Of a stretch of 64,000 nt of DNA, positions 45,051 through 53,986 are shown piece by piece. Both the position numbers and the translations under genes were made by a program. The stretch lies in the NCBI GenBank assembly GCA_030447245.1, contig JAUJPG010000002.1, positions 13,486 to 77,485 of the forward strand, written 5' to 3'. This DNA comes from Chloroflexota bacterium. GTDB lineage: Bacteria; Chloroflexota; UBA6077; JACCZL01. The notes beneath the pieces were generated by a model that was given only the letters and a program-made list of their open reading frames with translations, ran no database searches and was not told the DNA's origin. Each line of letters starts with the position of its first letter. Within the stretch, counting starts at the first letter, position 1.

Positions 45051-45433
45051 GGCCTTCCCTCTTCTCCCGGCCCGACCGTCGTGACGTTTCGCGTAGCCAC
45101 CTGGCTGCCGTTGGCTGCTTGGGCCGCTCCGAATGCGCCGAGCCTCTCTCGTTCGGCTGCCGACATCTCAGTCTTTAGTGCGCGATTGAGCGCTCCCTTT
45201 CGCAACGCCAACTTCCAGCAGTCAGCCACGCGGCAGACGTATGCGCCCCGTCCCGACTTCTTGCCGGTCGGGTCAACCTCCACCAGACCGTCCGCGCTCC
45301 GGACGACCCGTACCATCTCGCGCTTGGGGCGCAGCGACCGACACGCGACGCACGTACGCTCGGGGATCCGGGGTGATGCCGTCCTAGCCGTCGACGTGCG
45401 CCTCGGCCGAGGCCAGCGCGGCGGCTTCGGCAT
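45047..45433 (-). CDS. ylxR: YlxR/RnpM family RNA-binding protein
   Basis: The core reads [21 protein letters not shown], then [25 protein letters not shown] and [10 protein letters not shown], the DUF448 pattern with its GRGAYVC motif and basic surface. Members bind RNA, and in Bacillus the protein modulates RNase P. The gene lies between nusA and infB as usual. No start codon exists immediately before the core. The nearest is an ATG at 45433 inside the end of nusA, so the true N-terminus may be disturbed by the same sequence problems that affect nusA. Confidence 0.8.
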   Translation of the reverse strand: MPKPPRWPRPRRTSTARTASPRIPERTCVACRSLRPKREMVRVVRSADGLVEVDPTGKKSGRGAYVCRVADCWKLALRKGALNRALKTEMSAAERERLGAFGAAQAANGSQVATRNVTTVGPGEEGRP

Positions 45434-46592
45434 TCGCCAGCACCCGCGGCTCACGCGCCTCGCTGACCGGCGTCTCGGCATGCGCGGCGTCATTGGCCGC
45501 CGTCTCCCCGTTCTGCGTGGCGGCATCTCCTACGCGCGGGGCTACCGCTGCCTCGCTCTTGATGTCGATACGCCATCCGGTGAGCTTGGCCGCCAGGCGC
45601 GCGTTCTGCCCTTCCTTGCCGATTGCGAGCGACAGCTGCCGCTCCGGCACCATGACGGTTGCCGTCTTGGTTTCATCTGAGGGTGACACCCGCACTACTT
45701 GGGCTCGACTCAACGAGTTCGCCACGTAGCGTGCCGGGTCCTCGTTCCACTCGATAACGTCGATCTTTTCATTGTTCAACTCATTGACGACATTCTGGAT
45801 GCGCACGCCGCGCATCCCGACACACACGCGCCAACTGGGTCGATCCCATCCTGGCGGCCGTGCACCGCGACCTTGAACGCGCGCCGGCCTCGCGGGCGAT
45901 CGCCTTGATCTCAACCTGGCCATTGTAAATCTCTGGGACTTCCTGTTCGAAGAGTCGGCGGAGCATCAGTCGGTGCGCTCGCGACACAATGATTTGCGGC
46001 CCTCGAGCGGTATCGTTCACCTCGGCCACATAGACGCGGATCCGTTGGCCTGGATAGTACCGTTCGGTCGGCACCTGTTCGGCACGCGGCATGATCGCCT
46101 CAGCACGGCCAAGCTCGACGATCGCCGTACCCGCTTCGATGCGCTGGATGATGCCGTGGACGATCTCCTCGCGGTCGGCGAACTCGTCGAAGACCATCCG
46201 CCGCTCGGCCTCGCGCAGCTTCTGCAGAACCACCTGCTTGGCGGTCTGAGCGGCAATCCGCCCGAACGCTGGCGGGGTGATGTCCGTCGTGAGCGTATCG
46301 CCGAGCTGTGTGCTCGGATCGATGCGACGCGCGTCGTCCAGCGTGATCTGATCGTCGATCAGCATGCCGTCCGGCGCTCATCCTCCAGCTCGTCCACGAC
46401 GAGCTGATGGCGGAAGATCTGTGGAACCCCGCTTTCCCCCTCGATAGTGGCCGTCAGATTGTTGGCGGCCATCTCGAAATTGCGCTTGTACGCCGACACC
46501 AAAGCGGCTTCGATGGCCTCGACGACCATCTCCTTCGGCACGCCCTTTTCGCTGCTGAGCTGCGTGATCGCGGCCATGAACTCGGACTTCAT
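45384..46592 (-). pseudogene. nusA: Transcription factor NusA, broken by frameshifts
   Basis: The ATG at 46592, with a GGGAGG site, starts MKSEFMAAITQLSSEKGVPKE. The frame is lost near 46370 and resumes as RRIDPSTQLGDTLTTDITPPAFGRIAAQTAKQVVLQKL and the S1 domain (EEIVHGIIQRIE, IMPRAEQVPTERY). It is lost again near 45880 within REAGARSK. The KH domains follow: [25 protein letters not shown] and [23 protein letters not shown], with an acidic Ala-rich tail. All domains of NusA are present in order. Because NusA is generally essential, sequence error is a better explanation than a dead gene. Confidence 0.85.
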
Positions 46593-46636
46593 ACGCTTAT
46601 CACGCCTCCCAACCAAATGTAGTCTCGCCACCCGCG

Positions 46637-46710
46637 TGGGTTTCTCCCACGTGCGGGAGACGGCTCGCGCAAACGCTCTCAACAACAAAAGAAGTGGGGG
46701 TCACCCACTT
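46637..46710 (-). promoter_or_regulatory. Two tandem hairpins in the nusA leader, the first terminator-like
   Basis: On the minus strand, AAGTGGG-TGACC-CCCACTT (46710-46692) forms a 7-bp stem directly followed by CTTTTGTTGTTG, the form of an intrinsic terminator. A second hairpin CGTGGG-AGAAA-CCCACG lies at 46653-46637, about 45 bases before the nusA start. Both arms share the GTGGG/CCCAC core, so alternative pairings between the two hairpins are possible. Since the promoter lies upstream of both, this is a candidate attenuator of the nusA operon. Confidence 0.6.
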
Positions 46711-46734
46711 CAGCGGCCCGCGCGCGATGGCCAG

Positions 46735-46763
46735 ATTATAGCATCGTCACGCGCGGGTCACAA
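46735..46763 (-). promoter_or_regulatory. Promoter of the nusA-infB operon
   Basis: TTGTGA (46763-46758) and TATAAT (46740-46735) on the minus strand with a 17-bp spacer. The predicted start of transcription near 46728 gives a leader of about 135 bases before nusA. Confidence 0.75.
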
Positions 46764-46900
46764 CAAGGCGTGACGCCGCGTAGAGCCTCGCGGATCGCCA
46801 CAGTTCGGCGCCGCCCAGACGCGCGCAGTGCCGCGAACGCGCGGAGATGAGGCCGCACCTTGAACCGCATCGATGTTCGACGGCTGGCGGCGTTCAGAGC

Positions 46901-47972
46901 TTAGCGCACGCCCCAGTCAAGCGTGGGCAGCGGGTTCCGAATGTCGTTGAGCGAGATCACAATCATCAGCGCGATGAGCACAACCAGCCCAACGAAGTGG
47001 ACAAGGCTCTCCTGCTCGGGGCTGATGCGGCGACCGCGAATCGCCTCGACGACGACGAAAAAGAAGCGACCGCCGTCTAAGGCGGGGAGTGGCAGCATAT
47101 TGGCGACCGCCAGACCAGCGCTGAATGTCCCCGTAATCATCAGGATCGGGAAAATGGCTCCGGCATCGGCGACCGCACCCACCGCCTGTGAGGTCACCTG
47201 GGCCATGCCCGCAGCCCAATTGGACGCAGCATGTCGGGTGACATCAAGCCCCGCAGGGCGAGAAAGGGAGCGGCGAGAGTGAAGCCGACGATCTCGACGG
47301 CGCGACGGAAACCCAAGTACACCGAATCGATCGGGTTGTGCTGGACGGGCCGCACCTGGGCCGTGGCCGGATCGCGACGCCGACCGCACCCTGCCCCTCC
47401 GGGGATTCGCGCGGGGCGTAATTGCAAGCTCAAGGATCTGCTCGCCACGCTGTACTCGCAGCGGAATCGAAGTCCCGACGCCATCACGTGCGATTTGTCG
47501 AAACTCTTCGACGCCGTGATTGCTTGGCCGCCCATCTCCAGAATGACATCGTCAACGCGCACGCCCGCTGTGTCGGCTGGCGCGCCGGGCGAGACGGCTG
47601 CGATCGCAACATTCACCGGGGTCGGGAATCCTGTTGCATAGGCCAGCGCGAAGACGACGCCGGCAAGCAAGAAGTTCATGCCCGAGCCCGCGGCGAGGAC
47701 GATTCCGCGTGTCAGCTTGCTCTTGCTCGCGAAGCTGCCCGTGAGTATTTGGGTCCTCCTCGCCAAGCATCTTCACGAACGCACCGAACGGGATCCAGTT
47801 GAGCGAGTAGATCACGCCGTTGCGTTCGATCCCGAATATCCTGGGCGGCAGGCCAAAGCCGAACTCTTGCACCACGATGCCGGGCTTGGCGCGCGGTGAT
47901 GAAGTGGCCGAGCTCATGGACGAGCATCAGCAAGCTGAGGATCGGGACGATCGCGAGCCACTGCAGGTCCAA
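46901..47972 (-). pseudogene. rseP: Site-2 metalloprotease RseP, broken by several frameshifts
   Basis: Fragments in different frames line up as one protein. They are LQWLAIVPILSLLMLVHELGHFITAR with the zinc motif HELGH, VVQEFGFGLPPRIFGIERNGV, YSLNWIPFGAFVKMLGEEDP, then the PDZ region (PVNVAIAAVSPGAPADTAGVRVDDVILEMGG) and the C-terminal helices with MLPLPALDGGRFFFVVVEAIRG, which holds the LDGG aspartate. At least four frame changes separate them. It cleaves membrane-anchored regulators such as anti-sigma factors. The apparent start is a TTG at 47972, only seven bases from an IS insertion that may have altered its ribosome site. Frameshifts in such a conserved gene again suggest sequence errors. 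Confidence 0.8.
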
Positions 47973-47983
47973 GCGTGCTACCT

Positions 47984-48973
47984 AACCCGGTGTGCAAGTT
48001 ACGGTAAGTCCAGGCCACAGGCCGGCGTACCCTGAAGGTGCATGACTACCTGACGGGGGCCGACCGTGGACCTGGACACCTTCATCGTAGCGGTCTTCTG
48101 CACGATTGACGACGAGTTGCGCGCGTTGGCCACACGCGAGCGGTGGCGGGCGCGCGGTCCGCGTCCCCGCTTGGCCGACAGCGAGGTGTTGACGCAGGAG
48201 GTCGTCGGGGAGTACCTCGGCATCGACACCGACCGGGGGCTGTACGCCTACTTCCGCCGCCACTACGGGGCCTGGTTCCCGGCGCTCGGTCGGGTGCACC
48301 GGACGACGTTCGTCCGTCAGGCCGCAAATCTGTGGGCGGTCAAGGAGCGGCTGTGGCAGCAGATCCTCCGGCGGGTGCCGCACGAGCCGACTTCGCGCTG
48401 ATCGACAGCTTTCCGCTGCCCGGTCTGCCAGTTCGCTCGCGCCCACCGCTGCCGACGGTTCCGCGGCGAGGCGGCGTATGGCAAGGACACGCTGGTCCGC
48501 CAGACCTTCTACGGCTTCCGCGTCCACGTGCGGGTGTGCTGGCCGTCCTGATCGGCCGGGTCCTGCTGGCGGCGGCCAACGTCTCCGAGCTCGCCGCTGT
48601 GCCGGCCCTCGCCGATGGCATGGCGGCTGGCTGCTCGGTGACCGCAACTACCACGCACCGCGCCTGTCGGACGAACTGGGCGGCGGGGCCTCCGGCTCCT
48701 CGCCCCATTCCGCTGGGCCAGCCGGGACCCCGGAGCCGACGCGGGCGCACCTGCTCAGCCGCTTTCGCTATCGGATCGACACCGTCTTCGGGCAGCTCGT
48801 CGACCGCTATCGCGCCAAGCGCGTCTGGGCGCGTGACTCCTATCACCTCCGCAGCCGCCTCCTCCGCAAGGTGCTCAGCCACACTCTCGCGGTCCACTTC
48901 ACCATCGAGGCCCAGCATCCGCCGCTACGCCTCGCCAACCTGCTCTCTGCCTGACAAACCTGCACACCGGGTT
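47984..48973 (+). mobile_element. IS982-family insertion sequence with 4-bp target duplication
   Basis: A 990-bp element bounded by 17-bp inverted repeats: AACCCGGTGTGCAAGTT at 47984-48000 and its reverse complement, with one mismatch, at 48957-48973. The four bases ACCT occur directly outside both ends (47980-47983 and 48974-48977) and are a target-site duplication. Size, ACCC-type ends and the transposase fit the IS982 family. It separates dxr from rseP in an otherwise continuous operon and is oriented against it. Confidence 0.88.
48066..48954 (+). pseudogene. IS982-family DDE transposase, frameshifted
   Basis: The ATG at 48066 begins MDLDTFIVAVFCTIDDELRA and PRPRLADSEVLTQEVVGEYLG, a typical IS982 N-terminus. 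The frame changes near 48380 to give FALIDSFPLPV, near 48440 and 48480 to RRFRGEAAYGKDTLVRQTFYGF, and again around 48650 (LLGDRNYHAPRLSDEL). It ends in the frame RFRYRIDTVFGQLVDRYRAKRVWARDSYHLRSRLLRKVL. LIDSFP carries the first catalytic Asp and GDRNY the second. As read it cannot make a functional enzyme, but the fresh-looking target duplication suggests a recent, perhaps intact, element with sequence errors. Confidence 0.8.
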
Positions 48974-49112
48974 ACCTAGGTCCCAGCATCGTTCCGACGG
49001 CGGCCGAAGCGGCGCAGCACTCGGACACGGGATCGTGGATCGACTATACCACGACCCTTTTCCGTAACCGAACGATTCCGGCGCATCGCGGACCTGCCAC
49101 GTCGGAGCTCGC

Positions 49113-50285
49113 TCACGCCGACGTCGGAGCGAGCGCGCGACACGTTCGGCGAGCCCACGCGTCGACCGAAAGCACTTCGCATAACTCCGGATCACGAATC
49201 GGCACGTGTCGCTCGAGCACCGCGTTGACGAGCTCGGCTATTTGATCGAAGCGAATCAACCCTCCCAGGAACAACTCGACAGCGACTTCATTGGCGGCGT
49301 TCAGCGTGGCTGGGAACGACCCGCCTCGTCGACCCGCCTCGAGTGCCAGGAAGGCGCAGCGGAAGCGACGCGAGTCCACCTCACCGAAGGTGAGGCTGCC
49401 AACGGCGATCAGATCGAGCGGAGCGCTCGGGGTCGGCAGCCGGTCGGGGTATCCGAGTGCATACTGGATGGGCAGCCGCATGTCGGGAATGGCGAGCTGG
49501 GCCTTCTGCGACCCGTCGACGAATTCGACAAGCGAGTGGATGATGCTCTCGCGATGAAGAACGATGCCCACCTGATCGAGGGGTAGGTCGAACAACCAGC
49601 AGGCCTCCAGGACCTCGAGCCCCTTGTTCATCAGCGTGGCCGAATCAACCGTGATCTTGGGACCCATGCTCCAGTTGGGGTGGCGCAGCGCCTGCTCTGG
49701 CGTCACATCGGCGAGCTCGGCTATCGGGAAATCGCGGAACGCGCCGCCCGACGCCGTCAAGGTCACCCGTCGGATCCAGTCCATTCCCTCGCCCCGGAGG
49801 CACTGCCAGATCGCGCTGTGTTCTGAGTCCACGGGAATAACCGCGGCGCCGCTCTCGCCCGCCGCCCGCATCACGAGGTGGCCAGCCATAATGAGCGCTT
49901 CCTTGTTTGCCAGTGCCACCGGCCGGCCAGCTCGCAGTGCGCCAAGAGTGGGCGCAAGGCCAGCTGTGCCGCTTGTCGCCACCAGTACGAGGTCCACGTT
50001 TGGGGCCGTTGCAAGCTCGACCAGTCCGTCGGGTCCTCGGCAGAGGCGTGTACCGTCTGGTAGCGCACCGTCCAGTGTCTCCCCTGGTTCGGTCAGCGCG
50101 GCCAGGGCTGGTCGTCGCCGGGCAATCTGCTCGCGAAACAGCTCGCTAGCACCGCGCGCGGCCAGCCCGACCACCTCGAAGCAGTCGGGGTGCCAGTCGA
50201 TCACTTCGAGCGCCTGACGCCCGATGGACCCGGTGCTCCCGAGGATGACGATCCGCTTGGGTCGGGCCGTCTGGCTGTCGTTCAT
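49113..50285 (-). CDS. dxr: 1-deoxy-D-xylulose 5-phosphate reductoisomerase
   Basis: A 390-residue enzyme of the MEP isoprenoid pathway that converts DXP to MEP with NADPH. Motifs are IVILGSTGSIGRQALEVI, ALANKEALIMAG, IPVDSEHSAIWQCL with the metal-binding Asp/Glu, LTASGGAFRDFP, HPNWSMGPKITVDSATLMNKGLEVLEACWLF and ANEVAVELFLGGLIRF. The start overlaps the cdsA stop by four bases. ispE at 57885 belongs to the same pathway. Confidence 0.97.
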   Translation of the reverse strand: MNDSQTARPKRIVILGSTGSIGRQALEVIDWHPDCFEVVGLAARGASELFREQIARRRPALAALTEPGETLDGALPDGTRLCRGPDGLVELATAPNVDLVLVATSGTAGLAPTLGALRAGRPVALANKEALIMAGHLVMRAAGESGAAVIPVDSEHSAIWQCLRGEGMDWIRRVTLTASGGAFRDFPIAELADVTPEQALRHPNWSMGPKITVDSATLMNKGLEVLEACWLFDLPLDQVGIVLHRESIIHSLVEFVDGSQKAQLAIPDMRLPIQYALGYPDRLPTPSAPLDLIAVGSLTFGEVDSRRFRCAFLALEAGRRGGSFPATLNAANEVAVELFLGGLIRFDQIAELVNAVLERHVPIRDPELCEVLSVDAWARRTCRALAPTSA

Positions 50286-51103
50286 GCGGTGGCCACGACG
50301 TAGGTGTATGCGCCGGCGACGGCAAGCATTAGTCCGTCGATTCGGTCCAGCATGCCTCCGTGCCCGGGCAAGATCTCGCCTGAGTCTTTGGCTCCGAGCT
50401 GTCGCTTGACAAACGACTCGATCAAGTCACCCAGGATGGCGCAAAGTCCGATTGTGAGCCCAAGGCCGATCAGGCGCGCCACACCCACGCCGCCGATCGG
50501 TGCCGCGAGCATCGAGACCACCACCGCGGCGGCGACTCCACCGACTGCGCCTTCGACAGACTTAGCCGGGCTGATGCTCGGGGCGAGCTTGGTCCGCCCG
50601 ACGGCACCGCCGACGAAGTAGGCCGCGGTGTCGCAGCTCCAGGTCGCGACTAGGACTATCAGCGCCCAGAGCACGCCATCCGGCAGCTCGCGAAGAGGCA
50701 CGAAAAAGCGTAATAAGCCGCCAATGTAGAGGGCCGGAACGAAGGTCAGTGCCCAGTCGACAATCGCGCCGGACCAATCGTCACGCTGCATCAACCAGGC
50801 TACGGCGGCCACTGCGCCGAGCGGAAATACCACCTGAAGAATGCCAAGCTGCGGAAAAGCGGGGTCGAGTACCACGCCTATGGTGACCGCGAGGCCGAGC
50901 GGCGCGAGCGGGCGATAGCCCGCCGCGCGCAAAAGGCTGAACAACTCCAGCGAGCCGACCACCACGCCAGCCAGGACCGCGGCCAGTGACCAGGCCCCTC
51001 CAAGCACGACGACCGCGATGAGCGTTGGCACGGCGACGACGCCGGTGAGCACACGGAGTCCGAGCACCGGCTCTGCCTCAACGACGAGCGGCGGTAGCAC
51101 CAC
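50282..51103 (-). CDS. cdsA: Phosphatidate cytidylyltransferase
   Basis: About 273 residues with eight hydrophobic segments. It makes CDP-diacylglycerol, the branch point of phospholipid synthesis, in the membrane. The C-terminal signature is present: CDTAAYFVGGAVGRTKLAPSISPAKSVEGAVGG followed by LGDLIESFVKRQLGAKDSGEILPGHGGMLDRIDGL. The open frame extends well upstream, antisense-like, into uppS; the likely start is a GTG at 51103 (or 51112) downstream of an AAGGA site. It lies between uppS and dxr as in many bacteria. Confidence 0.93.
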   Translation of the reverse strand: MVLPPLVVEAEPVLGLRVLTGVVAVPTLIAVVVLGGAWSLAAVLAGVVVGSLELFSLLRAAGYRPLAPLGLAVTIGVVLDPAFPQLGILQVVFPLGAVAAVAWLMQRDDWSGAIVDWALTFVPALYIGGLLRFFVPLRELPDGVLWALIVLVATWSCDTAAYFVGGAVGRTKLAPSISPAKSVEGAVGGVAAAVVVSMLAAPIGGVGVARLIGLGLTIGLCAILGDLIESFVKRQLGAKDSGEILPGHGGMLDRIDGLMLAVAGAYTYVVATA

Positions 51104-51153
51104 GACCCGCACTTCCTTGTGAGGTCGCTGGCGCTCCGTCGTCAGTCGTGTCC

Positions 51154-51885
51154 TCAGACGCTGCCGAAGCGCCGCTGGCGCCGGCCGAACTCGCGCACCG
51201 CTTCGACCAGGCCGTCGTTGGTGAAGTCTGGCCAGTAAGTCGGAGTGGTCCAGTATTCGGCGTAAGCCGCCTGCCAGAGCAGGAAATTGCTCAGACGCAT
51301 CTCGCCGGCCGTACGGATGATCAAATCCGGGTCGCACATGCCACCCGTGTACAGGTAGCCGGCGAAGCGATCCTCGTCCAACTCGGACGGATCTACACCA
51401 TCGCGGATTAGGCGACGAGCCGCTTCGACGATCTCGGCGCGGCCACCATAGTTGAAGGCGACGTTCACGACTAGCCGCCCGTTGTCGCGGGTGAGCTCGA
51501 CAGCGTAGCGGACACGCTCCTGAAGGGTTGAGGGCAGTCCGTCCAGCCTTCCAATATGTTGGAGTCGGACGTCGTTCGCGTGGAGCTGGGCGGTCTCTCT
51601 GTCGATCACCTCGGCCAGAATGGACATCAATCCATTCACTTCCTCGCCAGACCGACGCCAATTCTCCGTCGAGAACGCGTACAACGTCAGTACCTCAATG
51701 CCCAGTTCGACGCAGCTTTCGATGATCCGGCGGATGTTCTCAGTGCCGGCCCGATGTCCGGCAAGCCGAGGCAGGTGTCGCGCCGCGGCCCAGCGTCCGT
51801 TGCCATCCATGATAATGGCGACGTGCCGCGGGAGGATCGCCAGAGGCTCGGCGCGCGGGCTCAGGGTCTGCGGCTGAGTTGCCAT
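51154..51885 (-). CDS. uppS: Undecaprenyl diphosphate synthase (cis-prenyltransferase)
   Basis: A 243-residue enzyme that builds the C55 lipid carrier for cell-wall synthesis. It shows HVAIIMDGNGRWA with catalytic Asp27, LPRLAGHRAG, LTLYAFSTENWRR, NVAFNYGGRAEIVEA and DPDLIIRTAGEMRLSNFLLWQAAYAE. The ATG overlaps the frr stop by one base (TGATG). Confidence 0.97.
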   Translation of the reverse strand: MATQPQTLSPRAEPLAILPRHVAIIMDGNGRWAAARHLPRLAGHRAGTENIRRIIESCVELGIEVLTLYAFSTENWRRSGEEVNGLMSILAEVIDRETAQLHANDVRLQHIGRLDGLPSTLQERVRYAVELTRDNGRLVVNVAFNYGGRAEIVEAARRLIRDGVDPSELDEDRFAGYLYTGGMCDPDLIIRTAGEMRLSNFLLWQAAYAEYWTTPTYWPDFTNDGLVEAVREFGRRQRRFGSV

Positions 51886-52448
51886 CAGACGTCCTTGACC
51901 TCCCTCTCCTTCCGACCCGCTGCCTCGTCGACCTGCTTGATGGTGTGGTCTGTGAGCTTCTGGACGCGCTCGGTCGCCCGCCGAAGGTCGTCCTGGGAAA
52001 GCTCGCCGTCCTTTTCGAGGCGCTTCAGTCCGGTGTCCGCATCACGGCGAATGTTACGGATGGCAATCTTGGCTTCCTCGGCTCGCTTGCGGACTTGCTT
52101 GGCCAACTCCACGCGACGCTGCTCGTTCAACTGCGGCAATGCCAAGCGGATGACGTTGCCGTCGTTGTTCGGGTTCATGCCAAGGTCAGACTTCTGGATC
52201 GCCTTCTCGATTGGCCCGATAAGGCTCTTGTCCCATGGCTGGACCACCAGTAGCCGCGGCTCGGGTACCGAGATGGTGGCAAGCGTGTTGATCGGTTGCT
52301 CGGCGCCCCACGCATCGACCAGCACCTTGTCAAGCAAGGACGGCGACGCTCGCCCAGTGCGAATGACGCTCAGGTCTTGCTCCAGGAACTCCACCGCGCG
52401 CGACATCTTGCGCTCGCTCTCGCCGATGGCTGAATCGACATCGCTCAC
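51885..52448 (-). CDS. frr: Ribosome recycling factor
   Basis: A 187-residue three-helix-bundle protein that, with EF-G, splits post-termination ribosomes. Signatures are LSVIRTGRASPSLLDKVLVDAWGAEQPINTLATISVPEPRLLVVQPWD, IRLALPQLNEQRRVELAKQVRKRAEEAKIAIRNIRRDA and LTDHTIKQVDEAAGRKE (quoted in shorter parts: IRTGRASP, PINTLATI, IRNIRRDA). The GTG start at 52448 has an AAGGGGG site. It sits between pyrH and uppS. Confidence 0.96.
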   Translation of the reverse strand: MSDVDSAIGESERKMSRAVEFLEQDLSVIRTGRASPSLLDKVLVDAWGAEQPINTLATISVPEPRLLVVQPWDKSLIGPIEKAIQKSDLGMNPNNDGNVIRLALPQLNEQRRVELAKQVRKRAEEAKIAIRNIRRDADTGLKRLEKDGELSQDDLRRATERVQKLTDHTIKQVDEAAGRKEREVKDV

Positions 52449-52539
52449 GGCCCTACCCCCTTCGGAGCGGAGAGCTGAGGCGCCAGGAATGGATCGGCGG
52501 TCGCCTTTCCTTCCTGATGGGTCAACCCTCGTCCCTCGT

Positions 52540-53253
52540 CTATAAGATCAGCGTGCCTACCTGGTCTTCGCCGCGCACCACCCGCTCCAAGTCGGGCTTG
52601 TTGCGCAGATCGAATACGATGATCGGTAGCTTGTTGTCCATGCAGAGTGACAGCGCCGTACTGTCCATGACCTTCAGGCCACGCTCGAGCGCCTCCATGT
52701 GACTCAGCCGCTGGAACTTACGCGCTGTCGGCGTAGTTCGCGGGTCGGCATCGTAGACACCATCGACTCCGTTCTTGGCCATCAGCAGCACCTCGGCACC
52801 AATCTCCAGTGCGCGTAGGGCAGCGGTCGTGTCGGTGCTGAAATACGGGTTGCCGGTCCCGGCCGCGAAGATCACCACCCGCCCTTTCTCGAGATGGCGC
52901 ATCGCCCGGCGACGGATGTACGGCTCGGCAATCTCAACCATGGTGATGGCACTTTGCACGCGCGTCTGCAGGCCGTGCCTCTCTAGCGCCGATTGTAGCG
53001 CCAGCCCGTTGATGACGGTGGCTAACATTCCCATGTAGTCGCCGGTCGCTCGGTCCAAGCCGCGAGAACTGAAGGCCTTGCCACGCAGGATGTTGCCGCC
53101 CCCGATCACGATGCATACCTGGACGCCAAGTCTGATCACGCCGGCGACTTGCTCGGCCATGAAGTCCAGAACGTCGTGATCGATGCCGTACTCGGCGTCC
53201 CCCTGCATCGCCTGGCCGCTCAGCTTGAGCATGATCCGACGGAATCGGGTCAT
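52540..53253 (-). CDS. pyrH: UMP kinase
   Basis: About 237 residues. It phosphorylates UMP to UDP in pyrimidine nucleotide synthesis. Motifs are [71 protein letters not shown] and [16 protein letters not shown]. The ATG at 53253 gives the usual N-terminus; a GTG at 53280 is in frame and cannot be excluded. Confidence 0.96.
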   Translation of the reverse strand: MTRFRRIMLKLSGQAMQGDAEYGIDHDVLDFMAEQVAGVIRLGVQVCIVIGGGNILRGKAFSSRGLDRATGDYMGMLATVINGLALQSALERHGLQTRVQSAITMVEIAEPYIRRRAMRHLEKGRVVIFAAGTGNPYFSTDTTAALRALEIGAEVLLMAKNGVDGVYDADPRTTPTARKFQRLSHMEALERGLKVMDSTALSLCMDNKLPIIVFDLRNKPDLERVVRGEDQVGTLIL

Positions 53254-53354
53254 TCCAGGTTCGGCCCGGTGGAATTCCACGGATCGACGAGCCCCCGCGT
53301 GTCTCGCTCGAAGGCTTGGCTCATCGGAGAGCTCGCGGACTCATTCCTATCCGT

Positions 53355-53855
53355 TCAGGAGCCGAGCTCGTAGCGAGCAAATCGGCGTATGACGATGTTT
53401 TCCCCGAGCTTACCGACACCCTCGTGGACCAGATCCTGGATGGTGCGCTTCTCGTCTCGGATGAAGGCCTGGCGTAGGAGCGGGAGCTCATTCTCCGTGG
53501 AGTCTGTCGACGCTCCCTCTTCGGTGCCGATCGAGCGCGGGTCAGTCGCCGCGATCTGCATCGCGATGTCGTGCACGAGGCGACGGAAATCGTCATTGCG
53601 GGCGACAAAGTCGGTCTCGCAATTGACCTCGACGAGCACGCCGATGCGGCCGCCTCCGTGGATGTAGGAATCGACGATCCCCTGAGCGGCGACGCGCCCC
53701 GCCTTCTTCTCGGCTAGTGCGGCGCCGCGGTCGCGCAGCTTGCGCTTGGCCTCCACGAGGTCGCCATCCGAGTCCTCCAGAGCTCGCTTGCAGTCCATGA
53801 CCGGAGCGCCGGTCTCCTCACGAAGCTGCTTGATCTTGCTGCTATCGACCGCCAC
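53355..53855 (-). CDS. tsf: Elongation factor Ts (short form)
   Basis: A 166-residue nucleotide exchange factor for EF-Tu. The N-terminal UBA-like helix and the core are present: IKQLREETGAPVMDCKRALEDSDGDLVEA, LRDRGAALAEKKAGR, YIHGGGRIGVLVEVNCETDFVARND and LVHDIAMQIAATDPR. It lacks the second core repeat and coiled coil of E. coli EF-Ts (283 residues), as in several thermophilic and Chloroflexota lineages. The GTG start has a GGGAGG site. Confidence 0.94.
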   Translation of the reverse strand: MAVDSSKIKQLREETGAPVMDCKRALEDSDGDLVEAKRKLRDRGAALAEKKAGRVAAQGIVDSYIHGGGRIGVLVEVNCETDFVARNDDFRRLVHDIAMQIAATDPRSIGTEEGASTDSTENELPLLRQAFIRDEKRTIQDLVHEGVGKLGENIVIRRFARYELGS

Positions 53856-53986
53856 GCTGCCCTCCCGCCCGCCGCCGTGAAGGCGTGACGGGTCCGATTC
53901 TCGGTGTCATATTGGTGCAACCGTCCGACGTCGCGATCAGCCCCCGGCCTGCCGCCCGGCCGTCGTGCCGCCCAGAGCCCGGCTGC

